Shown: positions 16,455-16,679 of the stretch, piece by piece
Numbering within the stretch: the stretch's first letter is position 1
Layout of the letters: every line of letters begins with the position of its first letter
Assembly: GCA_964482535.1 (NCBI GenBank)
Contig: CAYZXU010000051.1
Span: forward strand, 1 to 16,679
Source of the DNA: CAYZXU01 sp964482535
GTDB lineage: Bacteria > Desulfobacterota > Desulfobacteria > Desulfobacterales > BuS5
Direction of reading: 5' to 3'
DNA: 16,679 nucleotides
Made by a program: the position numbers and the translations under genes
Notes under the pieces: model-generated
What the model saw: only the letters and a program-made list of their open reading frames with translations
Told to the model about the DNA's origin: nothing
The model's database searches: none

Positions 16455-16679
16455 AAAAAAGGTACTACAAAAGTATCACAGGGCAGTTGCGGCTTAACAG
16501 CCATGATTTATAAAAAAAGAATATAAAATTGATCAATTTAATCCAAAACAGGTTAATGGTTTACATGACAAATGCTCAAACAGATATTAAATACCTTTTC
16601 AGGTTTACAAATTATATTCAGTCCGTTATATAATTCCCATAGATAATCAACTGATGAGCAAAAATCCAGCGGGAATATA
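16455..16679. other. No convincing gene; possible C-terminal end of a gene entering on the minus strand
   Basis: A minus-strand frame is open from the right edge (16678) to TAA at 16553, 41 codons including VDYLWELYNGLNIICKPEKV. It may be the end of a gene beyond the window or chance. The rest is AT-rich without recognisable structure. Confidence 0.2.

Overview
The window looks like a piece of an AT-rich Desulfobacterota (Desulfobacterales-like) chromosome. That placement is inferred from the gene set: the C5 haem pathway enzyme HemL, pyruvate phosphate dikinase, a DUF362 ferredoxin-like protein, a zinc-ribbon/DUF3426 protein and a hybrid PAS histidine kinase. No marker gene settles it. A run of exactly 100 N inside a repetitive gene shows that this is a draft scaffold. 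There are no rRNA or tRNA genes, CRISPR arrays, insertion sequences or prophage genes that I can support.

Layout. (1) 1-2097, minus: a membrane hybrid histidine kinase whose receiver domain runs off the left edge. (2) 2098-2253: a divergent promoter region. (3) 2254-4448, plus: an exported LysM protein, then an unrecognised 327-residue protein built around an ungapped 118-residue tandem duplication. (4) 4465-6309: a divergent pair, a DUF362 2x[4Fe-4S] protein (minus) and a YkgJ-type cysteine-cluster protein (plus). (5) 12982 down to 6325, all minus: a small YvlD/phage_holin_4_2-type membrane protein, a YcaO-domain protein, hemL, a CbpA-like J-domain co-chaperone, and a large acidic zinc-ribbon/DUF3426 membrane protein. 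(6) 12983-13253: a REP-like inverted repeat and a strong intrinsic terminator. (7) 13254-15992, minus: ppdK with its own promoter. (8) 16147-16679: mostly decayed sequence with a probable frameshifted patatin fragment.

How the genes relate. The minus-strand block from the holin-like gene to the J-domain gene has gaps of 11, 33 and 64 bases and probably forms one transcript. The zinc-ribbon gene after it has a plausible promoter of its own, just downstream of the J-domain gene. ppdK is insulated from this block by its terminator. HemL makes 5-aminolevulinate for haem and sirohaem, and PpdK interconverts pyruvate and phosphoenolpyruvate; both suit an anaerobe with a large tetrapyrrole demand and gluconeogenic carbon flow. 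The YcaO protein is the least predictable member: it keeps the ATP-binding glutamates but lacks the C-terminal PxPxP tail of azoline-forming YcaO enzymes.

Five starts were placed downstream of the longest possible reading frame because a Shine-Dalgarno sequence lies in front of an internal ATG: LysM (2254), DUF362 (5571), J-domain protein (9490), and ppdK (15992), while the apparent start at 7386 is simply interior to the zinc-ribbon gene. The zinc-ribbon gene appears as two unrelated reading frames only because the N-run has an arbitrary length. Repeat phasing predicts a true gap of 212 nt (or 212 plus multiples of 267).
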